Positions 1 through 7,848 of a stretch of DNA of 64,000 nucleotides are shown piece after piece. How positions within the stretch are numbered: the stretch's first letter is position 1; each line of letters opens with the position of its first letter. Location of the stretch: positions 62,001 through 126,000 of the forward strand of contig JAFRUO010000005.1 of assembly GCA_017438845.1 (NCBI GenBank). The letters are read 5' to 3'. The notes beneath the pieces were generated by a model that ran no database searches, was not told where the DNA came from, and saw only the letters and a list, made by a program, of their open reading frames with translations. Position numbers and translations under genes: made by a program. Origin of the DNA: Clostridia bacterium. GTDB lineage: Bacteria; Bacillota; Clostridia; Oscillospirales; Acutalibacteraceae.

Positions 1-146
1 AGCTTGGAATTACCTGCCGGGTCGGGGCCGCCCTCACGGACCGCAACGGCGATTTCTCTGCCTATTTTTGTAAAGACCTTGGCTCTGGCATTGTCGGTCT
101 TTTCCTTTTTCCTTTTAATGGTACTCCATTTTGAGTGTCCTGACAT
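1..146 (-). CDS. yebC: YebC/PmpR-family protein, partial (N-terminal part only)
   Basis: The 48 visible codons begin [16 protein letters not shown], the conserved opening of the YebC/PmpR (TACO1) family, and continue with the usual ...[13 protein letters not shown]... stretch. The rest lies left of the window. Family members are cytoplasmic proteins of about 240 residues. They were described as transcriptional regulators, and more recently some were linked to translation of difficult (proline-rich) sequences; which applies here cannot be seen. The ATG at 146 follows an AAGGGTG SD sequence. A promoter lies just upstream (TTGATA at 207-202, TAAAAT at 184-179, 17-bp spacer), so the gene probably has its own transcript although a small gene on the same strand ends 70 bp upstream. 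Confidence 0.9.
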   Translation of the reverse strand, partial: MSGHSKWSTIKRKKEKTDNARAKVFTKIGREIAVAVREGGPDPAGNSK

Positions 147-178
147 AGCTTCACCCTTCTTATATTAATATCTTAGTT

Positions 179-207
179 ATTTTAGCATACAAAGCCGCAT
201 TTATCAA
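179..207 (-). promoter_or_regulatory. Sigma-A-type promoter of yebC
   Basis: On the minus strand TTGATA and TAAAAT are separated by 17 bp. The -10 element sits about 33 bp before the yebC ATG. Confidence 0.55.
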
Positions 208-216
208 GGATAATTA

Positions 217-453
217 TCATACCTCGAAATTTTCCACCGCTTCCATAACGGCTTTTTCGTTATACTCCGTGGTTGCCGTTGTCGGCTCATTACCCTTTTT
301 TGATCCGCCTACCGCAATAAGCACGATAAAGCCGATAAAAAGCACGATAATGGCGGTGATGATAATAATACCGTTTCGGTTGGTGGAAACGGTTTCTTCC
401 TTTTTCGCCGCAGGCTTCTTTCCCTTCTTTTTGTTCTGCTTTGATTTTGCCAT
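217..453 (-). CDS. Small single-pass membrane protein, function unknown
   Basis: A 78-residue protein. Residues 1-27 are very rich in Lys and Gln, residues about 28-49 form one strongly hydrophobic helix (isoleucine/valine rich), and the tail is short and acidic. By the positive-inside rule the basic N-terminus should be cytoplasmic. No known domain is recognised. The ATG at 453 has a good SD (AGGGTGAT). A promoter (TTTACT at 511-506, TAAAAT at 488-483, 17-bp spacer) lies upstream, so it is likely a real monocistronic gene. No function is proposed. Confidence 0.7.
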   Translation of the reverse strand: MAKSKQNKKKGKKPAAKKEETVSTNRNGIIIITAIIVLFIGFIVLIAVGGSKKGNEPTTATTEYNEKAVMEAVENFEV

Positions 454-482
454 AATATCACCCTGAATTAATTGATAATATT

Positions 483-511
483 ATTTTAGCATAAATAAGC
501 GTATAAGTAAA
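483..511 (-). promoter_or_regulatory. Sigma-A-type promoter of the small membrane protein
   Basis: TTTACT, 17-bp spacer, TAAAAT on the minus strand. The -10 element and its surroundings are nearly identical to those of the yebC promoter. Confidence 0.5.
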
Positions 512-514
512 TAA

Positions 515-543
515 AAAATCAGCCCCCGAGAGGAGCTGATTTT
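515..543 (-). terminator. Rho-independent terminator after the ECF sigma/SLH operon
   Basis: Stem AAAATCAGC / GCTGATTTT (515-523 with 535-543) with an 11-nt loop, followed on the minus strand by a T-rich run. It lies 80 bp beyond the SLH stop codon. Confidence 0.75.
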
Positions 544-621
544 AAGGGGAGTCATGTAACGGTGATATAAACCTTTGATTCATTAGAAAAGATATAACGA
601 TAGGATATGAAATCAGTCGGA

Positions 622-1956
622 CTAAGGCCGTACACCGAACATTTCTCTTATATCCATTCTCATTATGATTGCCGCTATCTGTGCGCGTGAGGCATAGTCA
701 AGCGGCGACAGGGTTGTTTGTGAGGTGCCGACAATAATGTTATTCTTTATGCACCAAGCCATAGCGTTAACTGCGTAAGGGCTTATGCTGTCGGCATCTG
801 TAAAGCCGTTTAAAAGCTCGTCGGCATTGCTGATTTCGGGAGAGCCGAAATACCTATAGAATATAGTGCAAGCCTGCTCTCTTGTTATAGGGTCGCCGAC
901 ACCGAATTTTTTGTTCTGATAGCCGAAGATAATACCGTTTTGCGTTGCCCACGCAAGAGCTGTTGAATAATAAGCGTAAATTCCGACATCGGTATATTTA
1001 ACCGCAATCTGTTTAGTATCATACTCTTCATAATCCTCTCCGGAGAGCCTTGCGAGAACAAGAGCAAAATCCTGCCTTTGCATTATTCTTGCAGGGCAAA
1101 AGTGATCCTTGTCAAGACCGACCATATACTCTCTCTCCGAGTTGTATCTGACTGCTTCATAATACCATGCGTCGGCAGGCGTGTCGGGATATTCCCCCGG
1201 CTGACGGAAATCCAAGCCGTACAGCTTTGCATATTCTTCGGCATATGAGCCCCTCTTGCCGTAAATGACCTTATACTGTCCGTAGGCTCCAAAAGCGTCC
1301 TTGTCAATTTTAGTTACGCAAGTCGGTACCGTAACGTAGAACCTGCCGTTAAACCCGCTATAGCAATAGGAATAAGCATTTTTCCCGATTTCGGTTACCA
1401 TGTAACCGTCAACGCTTTCGGGAACGAACAGTTCTTTTTTATTCTTGGGATATGAGGTGCCTGCGTATCTGAGAATTTCGACCGAGTTTTCATCCTTTTT
1501 CCTGAGAACATAGTCGGCTTCCGAGCTTACAAAGACACTGTCATCATCGGGGTAGTAATATTTTATATACAAATCAGCGGCGTCTGCCTGTGTGAGCTCT
1601 TCTCTTTCCTCAAGCGCATTAAGCCTGAACAGCTCGTTATCCTTAAAAGCAAGAAGTCGTTCGTTAATCGAATGTGAGTATTGATAGCCGTAAACAGCTA
1701 CCCCGAAATCACCTTTTGTCTTATAAATATCGTAATGTTCTTTAAACAAAATTATGCGGTATCCGTTATACTCTCCGTATTCTGTGTACGAAAGCTTCGC
1801 CTCGTCATACGGGCCGACCTGATCGGGATAACCGTTCAGCAGAACGTTGTAAAACAGCTCCTTGAGCAGGCTTTCCTCCGATTGGGCAAATGCCGCAGTC
1901 TGTACACTGCCGAGTAATAACAGTACTGATAATAATATTGATACGGTCTTTTTCAT
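622..1956 (-). CDS. SLH-domain cell-surface protein in an ECF sigma operon
   Basis: A 444-residue secreted protein. Residues 1-25 form a signal peptide ending in AFA. Residues about 175-260 contain a BspA-like leucine-rich element (ELFVPESVDGYMVTEIG and a following VTKIDKDAFG unit). The last 190 residues hold three SLH repeats, for example AWYYEAVRY, ITREQACTIFYRY and SRAQIAAIIMRMD. SLH triplets anchor proteins non-covalently to secondary cell-wall polymers. The reading frame stays open upstream, but the ATG at 1956 is chosen because it has a strong SD (AAGGAG, 7 nt before it) and starts the signal peptide. It begins 20 bp after the anti-sigma-like gene, so it is the third gene of that operon and a likely target or effector of the sigma factor. 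The role of the middle region is unknown. Confidence 0.85.
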   Translation of the reverse strand: MKKTVSILLSVLLLLGSVQTAAFAQSEESLLKELFYNVLLNGYPDQVGPYDEAKLSYTEYGEYNGYRIILFKEHYDIYKTKGDFGVAVYGYQYSHSINERLLAFKDNELFRLNALEEREELTQADAADLYIKYYYPDDDSVFVSSEADYVLRKKDENSVEILRYAGTSYPKNKKELFVPESVDGYMVTEIGKNAYSYCYSGFNGRFYVTVPTCVTKIDKDAFGAYGQYKVIYGKRGSYAEEYAKLYGLDFRQPGEYPDTPADAWYYEAVRYNSEREYMVGLDKDHFCPARIMQRQDFALVLARLSGEDYEEYDTKQIAVKYTDVGIYAYYSTALAWATQNGIIFGYQNKKFGVGDPITREQACTIFYRYFGSPEISNADELLNGFTDADSISPYAVNAMAWCIKNNIIVGTSQTTLSPLDYASRAQIAAIIMRMDIREMFGVRP

Positions 1957-1976
1957 AACAATTCTCCTTTTTAAAT

Positions 1977-2804
1977 TCATCTGATAACGGTTTCTACGCC
2001 CTGATAGCACGGAAGAGCAAGCACCACTCCGGGTGTGGAGTTGAGTACCGATATTGCCTGCGCTACATTGTCGGCGCCCTTTTCCGAAAGCTTGATTAAC
2101 AGTAGTTGCTGAACCCGATCGCTGTCGGGACGGCTGTTCCAAAGCCGGACGTTTGTGATGCTGTCAATTTTGACACCGGGAAATTCTTCGGGACTGTGGA
2201 CAAGATCCTTTGCCGAGTGTTCTTCGTCAAGCAACACTGCGATGTATTCGTCTGACAATAATCTTGGAAGCAATGATTGCGTGGAATCGGTCTGGGGAAC
2301 ACCGGCACTGACGGAAGCTGCGGAACTGCCGCCCGAGGTTAAGCTCCCGGCTAAATAGTCTAATACTGTCAGTTCGGAGGATGCAGGTACTGTCGTAACG
2401 TCATTCTCTTTTGTTACGGGCAGCGCAGACGGTTTTGTTGCGGGAGGGGCTTTTATTGTTGTTTGGTGAGTCTCTCCGACCGTCGAAGCTTCCTGCGTTG
2501 TGCTTTCGGCTTCGGTTGTTTGAACAGCTTCGCCTGTTGTTTCCCTTTCCGTTACCGTGTAGGGGACGGGCTCTGTTGTGGCGTCGCTTACGGGAAGCTT
2601 TTGCCTTTGTCCGTCCTTAAACACCGCGGAAAGTGAGACAACCGAAATAAGTACAACAAGCACTGATGCTAAAACTGCCGCAAGGCGTTTTGCTCCGACT
2701 CTGCGCTCAGGCGCAGAACCGAGGCTTTCCGCCTCGTCAAGAGCCGAAATCAGGGCGTTATGAAATTGTTCGGGCATTATGGGGAAATTATCCTTAAAAT
2801 TCAT
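1977..2804 (-). CDS. Anti-sigma-factor-like single-pass membrane protein
   Basis: A 275-residue protein with a short cytoplasmic N-terminus (about 40 residues), one membrane helix at about residues 43-63, and a Thr/Ser/Pro-rich extracytoplasmic part (about 70-150) leading to a folded-looking C-terminal region. No catalytic motif was seen. Position is the main clue: its ATG overlaps the end of the ECF sigma gene by 11 bp, with an SD (GGAGG) inside that gene. This is the usual place for a membrane anti-sigma factor that holds its sigma factor until an outside signal arrives. No recognisable zinc-binding (ZAS) motif is present, so the call rests on topology and linkage. Confidence 0.6.
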   Translation of the reverse strand: MNFKDNFPIMPEQFHNALISALDEAESLGSAPERRVGAKRLAAVLASVLVVLISVVSLSAVFKDGQRQKLPVSDATTEPVPYTVTERETTGEAVQTTEAESTTQEASTVGETHQTTIKAPPATKPSALPVTKENDVTTVPASSELTVLDYLAGSLTSGGSSAASVSAGVPQTDSTQSLLPRLLSDEYIAVLLDEEHSAKDLVHSPEEFPGVKIDSITNVRLWNSRPDSDRVQQLLLIKLSEKGADNVAQAISVLNSTPGVVLALPCYQGVETVIR

Positions 2805-3276
2805 AGACGTCCTCCAATAATTCTTTAAGTCTTTTTCTGCCTGTGTTGAGCCTGCTTTTAACCGTTCCCTTGGGGATTTTCAAGATTTCCGAAATCTCCT
2901 CGATACGGAAGCCCTCTATGTAAAAAAGCACAACGGTTATTCTTAGCTTTTCGGGAAGCACGGAGATTGCCGAGTACAGCTCGGAATAATCCTCACTCCC
3001 GTCCTGACCCGACGGCAAGGCTTCGAGCGTGTCGCTCTCAGGTGCATATCTGCTGTTTTCCTTTCGTATTTTCAGACATTCATTAATCAGTATACGGGTA
3101 AACCAGGTTTTAAAGAACTCCTCTCTTTTCAGCCTGCCGAGGTTTTCAAAAGCCTTTAAAACGGCATTGTGAATCGCATCCTCGCAGTCGGTATCCGACC
3201 GCAGGATTGATTTTGAAACCCTGTAAAAGGTTTCTTCGTTTTTTAAAATGATGTCGGCAAAGCTTTCCTTAGTCAT
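2794..3276 (-). CDS. ECF-type RNA polymerase sigma factor (sigma-70 family)
   Basis: At 160 residues this has the typical ECF length. Region 2 spans about residues 10-75 (DCEDAIHNAVLKAFENL, then the WFTRILINECLK segment). Region 4 spans about 105-155 with a clear helix-turn-helix (EEISEILKIPKGTVKSRLN). ECF sigma factors direct RNA polymerase to a small regulon and usually to their own promoter. Here the downstream genes are an anti-sigma-like membrane protein and an SLH surface protein, which suggests an envelope-stress or surface-layer circuit. The SD is weak (GGGGAAA), and a perfect 17-bp palindrome lies 14-30 bp before the start codon. Confidence 0.9.
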   Translation of the reverse strand: MTKESFADIILKNEETFYRVSKSILRSDTDCEDAIHNAVLKAFENLGRLKREEFFKTWFTRILINECLKIRKENSRYAPESDTLEALPSGQDGSEDYSELYSAISVLPEKLRITVVLFYIEGFRIEEISEILKIPKGTVKSRLNTGRKRLKELLEDVYEF

Positions 3277-3289
3277 TAAGTTTCCCCGT

Positions 3290-3306
3290 TTGTAAACCGT
3301 TTACAA
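3290..3306. promoter_or_regulatory. Perfect palindrome upstream of the ECF sigma gene
   Basis: TTGTAAACCGTTTACAA: two 8-bp arms around one central base, 14-30 bp upstream of the sigma-factor ATG. It could be an operator for a dimeric regulator or a small hairpin in the 5' leader. No protein can be assigned. Confidence 0.5.
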
Positions 3307-3359
3307 CTATTAGATTAAAAACATATTAAAAAGGTTCATTTTTCTAAGCTTTTATTTCA

Positions 3360-3388
3360 TTTACTTTTTTAGCGGCGTATGGTACAAT
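3360..3388 (+). promoter_or_regulatory. Extended -10 promoter placing the transcript start at the yabB ATG
   Basis: TTTACT (3360-3365), 17-bp spacer, then TGG plus TACAAT (3383-3388), an extended -10 element. The start point, about 7 bp beyond, falls at 3395-3396, the first base of the yabB start codon. No SD precedes that ATG, so the mRNA may be leaderless. Confidence 0.55.
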
Positions 3389-3395
3389 ATAGCTT

Positions 3396-4142
3396 ATGAA
3401 AAATGCAGAGCTTTTAAAAAACGAACACATTGAAACACTCGGTAACGGTGTCGGCGTTATAGTCTCGCCGGAGCACACCTTCGGCACCGACGCAATGCTG
3501 CTTGCACATTTTTCCGCACCGGGCAGGAAAACAGTTGCCTGTGATTTCGGCACGGGCTGCGGTATTATACCCTTTTTATGGGCAAGGGACGGGCTCTGCA
3601 GTAAAATTTATGCGGTTGAAATTCAGGACGTCGCTTTTTCTCAGCTGGAAAGAAGCGTTGAAATGAACGCACTTTCGGACAGATTTAGCGCCGTCCATTC
3701 GGATTTGCGCCTTCTCAAAGGGATAATACCCTCGGGCTCGCTTGACCTTGTCACGATGAACCCGCCTTACAAAAAGGAGAACGCGGGCATACTCAGCCAA
3801 AAGGACAACGAAAAAATTGCAAAGCACGAAACAATGTGCACTTTAGACGATATTTGTCTATCAGCTTCTGCACTTCTTAAATATTCGGGAAGGCTGTGTA
3901 TATGTATCCGTCCCGAAAGGCTTTTTGAGGCTATGCAGAGTATGGCGAAGCACCGTCTTGAGCCGAAAAGACTGCGTCAGGTTATCAGCCGAAACGGAGA
4001 AAAGCCGTGGCTGTGTCTGATTGAAGCACGTCTCGGCGGCAAAAGCGGAATGACGGTTGAAAAGGATTTTGTAATATACGACGCCTCGGGGAATTACACT
4101 GAGGAGATGGAATCGCTTTTAAAGCTTTACAGGGAGGAATGA
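3396..4142 (+). CDS. yabB: YabB/TrmN6-like tRNA1(Val) adenine-N6 methyltransferase
   Basis: A 248-residue Rossmann-fold methyltransferase. The SAM-binding loop is DFGTGCGIIPF (about residues 50-60), and the N6-adenine signature NPPYKK is near residue 121. Bacillus YabB modifies A37 of tRNA(Val) and sits directly before rsmI, exactly as here, where the two reading frames overlap or abut. The start at 3396 gives the usual N-terminus (LGNGVGVIVSPEHTFGTDAMLL), but it lacks an SD and lies at the predicted transcription start. Substrate specificity is inferred from homology and gene order. Confidence 0.85.
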   Translation: MKNAELLKNEHIETLGNGVGVIVSPEHTFGTDAMLLAHFSAPGRKTVACDFGTGCGIIPFLWARDGLCSKIYAVEIQDVAFSQLERSVEMNALSDRFSAVHSDLRLLKGIIPSGSLDLVTMNPPYKKENAGILSQKDNEKIAKHETMCTLDDICLSASALLKYSGRLCICIRPERLFEAMQSMAKHRLEPKRLRQVISRNGEKPWLCLIEARLGGKSGMTVEKDFVIYDASGNYTEEMESLLKLYREE

Positions 4143-4144
4143 GC

Positions 4145-4978
4145 ATGTCGGGAAAGCTGTATGTTGTCGGTACGCCGATAGGTAATCTCTCGGATTTTTC
4201 GCCGAGGGCTGTTCAAGCCCTGCAGGACTGCGATTTCATTGCGGCGGAGGACACAAGGGTTACGCTGAAGCTTTTGAATCACTTTGAAATTAAAAAGCCA
4301 ATGATAAGCTATTTCGAGCACAACAAGCGTGAAAAGGGCGAGCAGATACTGCAGAAGATTCTGCAGGGCGAGTGCTGTGCCCTTGTCACTGACGCAGGTA
4401 TGCCCGCAATTTCAGACCCCGGAGAGGATTTAGTTGATTTATGTCTAAACAACGGTGTCACGGTTGAGTCTGTTCCCGGACCTACCGCCTTTGCGACCGC
4501 TGTTGCAGTGTCGGGGCTTCCGAGCGGCCGCTTTTGCTTTGAGGGCTTTTTAAGCGTGAACAAGCCAAGCCGCAGAGAGCACCTGAACGAAATCAGGGAC
4601 GAAAAGAGAACTCTTGTATTCTACGAGGCTCCCCACAAGCTTGTCGCAACCCTGCACGATTTATACGATTGCCTCGGCGACAGAAGAGTTGCAATAATCA
4701 AGGAGCTTACAAAGCTTCACGAAACTGTTGAAAGGACTACGCTCGGGGCGGCTTGCGAAAGGTATGACGGCACTGCGCCTAAGGGAGAGTACGTCCTTGT
4801 AATTGAGGGTAAACCTCAGACGCAGGAAACCGTGCTCAGCCTTGAGGACGCAGTTGCTATTGCAAAAAGGCTTCGTGACAGCGGAATAAAAATAAACGAA
4901 GCCGCAAAGACTGCGGCAAAGGAGTCGGGGCTTAAGAAAAACGATATTTACAAATTGCTTCTGGAGGATGAAAAATGA
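4145..4978 (+). CDS. rsmI: 16S rRNA (cytidine1402-2'-O)-methyltransferase RsmI
   Basis: A 277-residue tetrapyrrole-methylase-fold enzyme. The start (GKLYVVGTPIGNLSDFS), then AEDTRVTLKLLNHF, then the VTDAGMPAISDPG loop are RsmI signatures. It 2'-O-methylates C1402 in the ribosomal decoding centre with SAM. Two in-frame ATGs occur at 4139 and 4145. The SD AGGGAGG (4131-4137) is 7 nt before the second and almost touches the first, so 4145 is preferred. The 4139 start would overlap yabB by 4 bp. It is co-transcribed with yabB and followed by a membrane-protein gene that overlaps it by 4 bp. Confidence 0.93.
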   Translation: MSGKLYVVGTPIGNLSDFSPRAVQALQDCDFIAAEDTRVTLKLLNHFEIKKPMISYFEHNKREKGEQILQKILQGECCALVTDAGMPAISDPGEDLVDLCLNNGVTVESVPGPTAFATAVAVSGLPSGRFCFEGFLSVNKPSRREHLNEIRDEKRTLVFYEAPHKLVATLHDLYDCLGDRRVAIIKELTKLHETVERTTLGAACERYDGTAPKGEYVLVIEGKPQTQETVLSLEDAVAIAKRLRDSGIKINEAAKTAAKESGLKKNDIYKLLLEDEK

Positions 4979-5565
4979 ATACCGCATACCTTTGGCTTAT
5001 ATTTGCGTTGCTTGTAATAGCAACCGTCGTTGTAATATTTTTTGCCTCAAGGGCGGTTTCTCAACACAACAGACAGACAAGGGAAGCCCTTGAGCAGTTA
5101 AAAAGGCTTAAAAGTTTAAAGGATAAATATAAATCAGTGACATCCGAGGCGGCTTTGCAGTCGGAGCCCGAGGAGTTATTAGAGGGTATGTTTGCAGTAC
5201 TCGAGGCAAGGCTTGAAAAAAGCGAAGACCCCGAAGCGGAGTTTAAAAAGCTTTCAAAAAATCAGCAGGGTATTTATGCGCTGTACTGCTTTAAGGAGGA
5301 CACCGAAAGCTCGCTTTCCTTCTTCTTTTCAAACAACACTCGTGATTTAATAAATACCGCTCGGGCGGCGATAAATGAGCTTGAATACAAGGATTTTCTC
5401 ACTTGGTTTAACACACTTTACGATATGTACGACGAGGACAACGAGCAGGCGTCTCTCGACAGGGATGCGTCTGACAGTTGCGACCGTAGTTTTGCGGAAG
5501 CCTTTGACAGAGCAAGGTTTTTTCAAGCGGTCAAGAAGTATATTGTGTCGGGCTTAACCGACTGA
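4975..5565 (+). CDS. N-terminally anchored membrane protein, function unknown
   Basis: A 196-residue protein. Residues 3-26 form one membrane helix, followed by a basic, probably coiled region and an acidic soluble domain of about 150 residues. No family is recognised. Its ATG overlaps the rsmI stop codon by 4 bp and has a good SD (TGGAGG), so it is translationally coupled to the yabB-rsmI operon. Its last 12 bp overlap the end of the convergent XRE regulator gene. Nothing in the sequence tells the function. Confidence 0.7.
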   Translation: MNTAYLWLIFALLVIATVVVIFFASRAVSQHNRQTREALEQLKRLKSLKDKYKSVTSEAALQSEPEELLEGMFAVLEARLEKSEDPEAEFKKLSKNQQGIYALYCFKEDTESSLSFFFSNNTRDLINTARAAINELEYKDFLTWFNTLYDMYDEDNEQASLDRDASDSCDRSFAEAFDRARFFQAVKKYIVSGLTD

Positions 5566-6174
5566 CCGGGTTTCCGAAATAACGGCTGCGTTTTTGACTA
5601 TTATTCTTTCAGCCTCATTTATAACGGTCTTTACGCAAAGCGGCTCGCCGACGTGCTTTTTCTGTTTTGCCGAGCTGTCGGCAACAAGCTTTCTGGCAAG
5701 CATTTCGCTGTTTGCCTTTGCAAGAGCAGAGGCGGCGTCAAGCGGCAGGCTTATCCAGCTTTTCGGTATTTCTCCCGTCCTCGCGGCAAGTATCGACAGA
5801 GAATAAACCGACATTGCAAAATATTGCTTTACAAGGTCGGGCTTTCCTGCGCCGAGCTGTTCAAAGCTTTCGGAAAGCATTGAGGCGGCTCTGAAAAGAG
5901 TTACCGCTCCGAATTCCGAGTCAAGACTGAGCTCAGCACTGTCAAAGCCCTCCTGAATGGGTCTTCTCGCTTCGCTCATGCCGAGCAGGTAGTCACAGCT
6001 TACGTCGTAGTATGAGGCGGCGCGGGTGATAAAATCAAGTCCGCATTCTCTGATTCCCTTTTCATAGTGCGACAACAGCGCCTGCGAAACTCCGAGGCTT
6101 TCGGCAGCCTCCTTTTGGCTTACGCCCTTTTTACGCCTTAATTCAAGCATTCTTTGGGAAAACGTCATATTCAT
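5554..6174 (-). CDS. XRE-family transcriptional regulator
   Basis: A 206-residue protein. Residues about 6-62 form a Cro/C1-type helix-turn-helix (RRKKGVSQKEAAESLGVSQ, then SHYEKGIRECGL). The remaining 140 residues are a helical domain of unknown ligand. ATGs at 6174 and 6168 are both possible behind GGTGAT. It is transcribed divergently from a histidine phosphatase gene. The 94-bp gap carries two identical 15-bp sites with a TACAAATTGTA core, so it probably controls itself and perhaps its neighbour. The inducing signal is unknown. Confidence 0.85.
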   Translation of the reverse strand: MNMTFSQRMLELRRKKGVSQKEAAESLGVSQALLSHYEKGIRECGLDFITRAASYYDVSCDYLLGMSEARRPIQEGFDSAELSLDSEFGAVTLFRAASMLSESFEQLGAGKPDLVKQYFAMSVYSLSILAARTGEIPKSWISLPLDAASALAKANSEMLARKLVADSSAKQKKHVGEPLCVKTVINEAERIIVKNAAVISETRSVG

Positions 6175-6187
6175 ATAATCACCGTTC

Positions 6188-6234
6188 TTTACAAATTGTA
6201 TAATTATTATATTGCTTTATTTACAAATTGTATA
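6188..6234. promoter_or_regulatory. Twin operator-like sites between the XRE regulator and histidine phosphatase genes
   Basis: TTTACAAATTGTATA occurs twice (6188-6202 and 6220-6234), 32 bp apart, about three helical turns. Each holds the palindromic core TACAA-A-TTGTA. The first copy overlaps a TATAAT element (6199-6204). Same-face repeats in a divergent promoter region next to an XRE gene are what an autoregulated operator looks like. Confidence 0.6.
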
Positions 6235-6267
6235 TTATCTTTTTGCACAAACTTTTGGAGGAAAGCT

Positions 6268-7005
6268 ATGAAAACTTACAAAATTCATCTTATCCGTCAC
6301 GCGCTTTTTCAAGGCAGTGAGGACGGCAAATATATCGGGCAGACAGATATCCCCGCAAGCGAGGAGGGGCTGAGTCAGATTAGAAACCTTATGGCTGAAA
6401 ACGAGGGCTACCCGTATGCCGACGTTGTTATTTCAAGCCCCTTAAAAAGATGCCTGCAGACGGCAAAGCTCGTTTATCCCGATAAGGAGCCGGTTGTAAT
6501 GCCTGAGCTTACCGAATATGATTTCGGCGACTTTGAGGGCTGTACTGCGGACGAGCTTAAAGACCTTGACACCTTTAAGCAGTGGATTGCAGGTACCTCG
6601 CCCGACACACCCGTTCCCTTCGGTGAAAGCCAAACGCAGTTTAACGCAAGAATCTGCGGATGCTTTGAAAAAATTGTCGACGGAATTATTAAGTCGGGCA
6701 CCGGCAGTACCGCAGTGTTTACCCACGGCGGAATTATAATGAGCCTGATGAGCGCTTTTGCCGTTCCCGAATGTCCTGCACACGAATGGCTGACGCCCAA
6801 CGGTTGCGGTTATACGCTCAGGGTTGACCCGACGGTTTGGAGAATGGGTAAAAAGCTTGAGGCGTTTGCGGAATGTCCTCCGATTCCGGGACAGATTGAC
6901 GCGGAGCGTGAAATGTGGGACACCTTTGGCTTTGACCCGGATAACGACGACTACGATATCAGCGAGCTGATAAACGATTATACCGATTATGAGCACAATA
7001 ATTAA
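6268..7005 (+). CDS. Histidine phosphatase superfamily (phosphoglycerate-mutase-like) protein
   Basis: A 245-residue protein. The catalytic histidine region reads LIRHALFQG instead of the common RHG form. Further family marks are SSPLKRCLQTA (about residues 54-64), the acid region YDFGDFEG, and the second histidine in FTHGGIIMS. These enzymes remove or move phosphate through a phosphohistidine. Members include GpmB and CobC, and the substrate here cannot be read from sequence. The frame is open further upstream, but the ATG at 6268 has a strong SD (GGAGGAAAGCT) and starts the domain directly. A membrane-protein gene follows 11 bp downstream, probably in the same transcript. Confidence 0.85.
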   Translation: MKTYKIHLIRHALFQGSEDGKYIGQTDIPASEEGLSQIRNLMAENEGYPYADVVISSPLKRCLQTAKLVYPDKEPVVMPELTEYDFGDFEGCTADELKDLDTFKQWIAGTSPDTPVPFGESQTQFNARICGCFEKIVDGIIKSGTGSTAVFTHGGIIMSLMSAFAVPECPAHEWLTPNGCGYTLRVDPTVWRMGKKLEAFAECPPIPGQIDAEREMWDTFGFDPDNDDYDISELINDYTDYEHNN

Positions 7006-7016
7006 AGGAGAAGGCC

Positions 7017-7841
7017 ATGTCTGAATCAGTAAAACAAAAAAGCACAAAGCAAAAGCAGTACAGCCCCAAAAAGCTGTATATCCTTTCTTCCGTTGCGACG
7101 GTTATTTTTACACAGTTAATTGTTATTCTTGTCAGAGCTGTCAGGGAATATCTTCCCGTGTTCGTAAGAAACGCCTTCCTGTCGGGAAAGGGCTTCGGAA
7201 TTTTTGCGGACAACGTTGTAATGCTTTTCTCTCTTTATATCCTTTTTGTGTTTACGCGCAAATATTATTCAGGGACCTTTTCAAGGCTCAAAGGTGACGA
7301 GAGCTTTAAAAGATGTCTGTTTCTTTTCTTTGCGCTTGAAAAGTCGCTGATGGTTTTAGTCGATAAGCTTACGGAAAATTTTTCCTACCTTATGTTAAGA
7401 ATAAATGTGCTTTCCTCGGGCAAGTTTGACGAGGGTACGGTAGGAGCAAAAAATTTGCTTACACGTTTCGGTTACAGCTTTGCGTCAGTGCTTGCGTTTA
7501 TTGCGGTTACGGTAAGCCTTTACTATGCATTTTCAAGAATGGTTATTAAACGGGAAAAGGCTCCCTATAAGGCCTTTGCCGCCGTATACGCATTGCTTTC
7601 ACTGCTATCACTCGGATTTACAATCGGCTATAACGCTCTTCTTGAAAACACAGCCGCCTGCTTTTTTGAGGGCATACAGTTGCTTCTCTGCGGTGCGTTT
7701 ACGGTGTTCTTCTTCGTAAAAATTGCAGACTTCCCCGCAAAAATAAACGGCCTGTGGAAAAAGCAGTATGCTTTAATTTATATCGCCGTAACTTTGGTGC
7801 TGATTCCGTTTATCTATAATATCTATTCCGGAATCGGTTAA
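7017..7841 (+). CDS. Multi-pass membrane protein, function unknown
   Basis: A 274-residue protein with a basic N-terminal tail (residues 1-20) and about six or seven hydrophobic helices spread to the C-terminus. No conserved catalytic or transport motif was noticed. It has a clear SD (AAAGGAG) and follows the histidine phosphatase gene by 11 bp, so the two are likely co-expressed. A terminator for this transcript lies inside the 3' end of the convergent gene. Confidence 0.7.
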   Translation: MSESVKQKSTKQKQYSPKKLYILSSVATVIFTQLIVILVRAVREYLPVFVRNAFLSGKGFGIFADNVVMLFSLYILFVFTRKYYSGTFSRLKGDESFKRCLFLFFALEKSLMVLVDKLTENFSYLMLRINVLSSGKFDEGTVGAKNLLTRFGYSFASVLAFIAVTVSLYYAFSRMVIKREKAPYKAFAAVYALLSLLSLGFTIGYNALLENTAACFFEGIQLLLCGAFTVFFFVKIADFPAKINGLWKKQYALIYIAVTLVLIPFIYNIYSGIG

Positions 7842-7848
7842 AAATCAA

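Noticed and set aside
1957..2142. N-terminal extension of the left-hand SLH protein by 62 residues
   Set aside because: The extension overlaps the anti-sigma-like gene and would bury the signal peptide. The ATG at 1956 has a strong SD.
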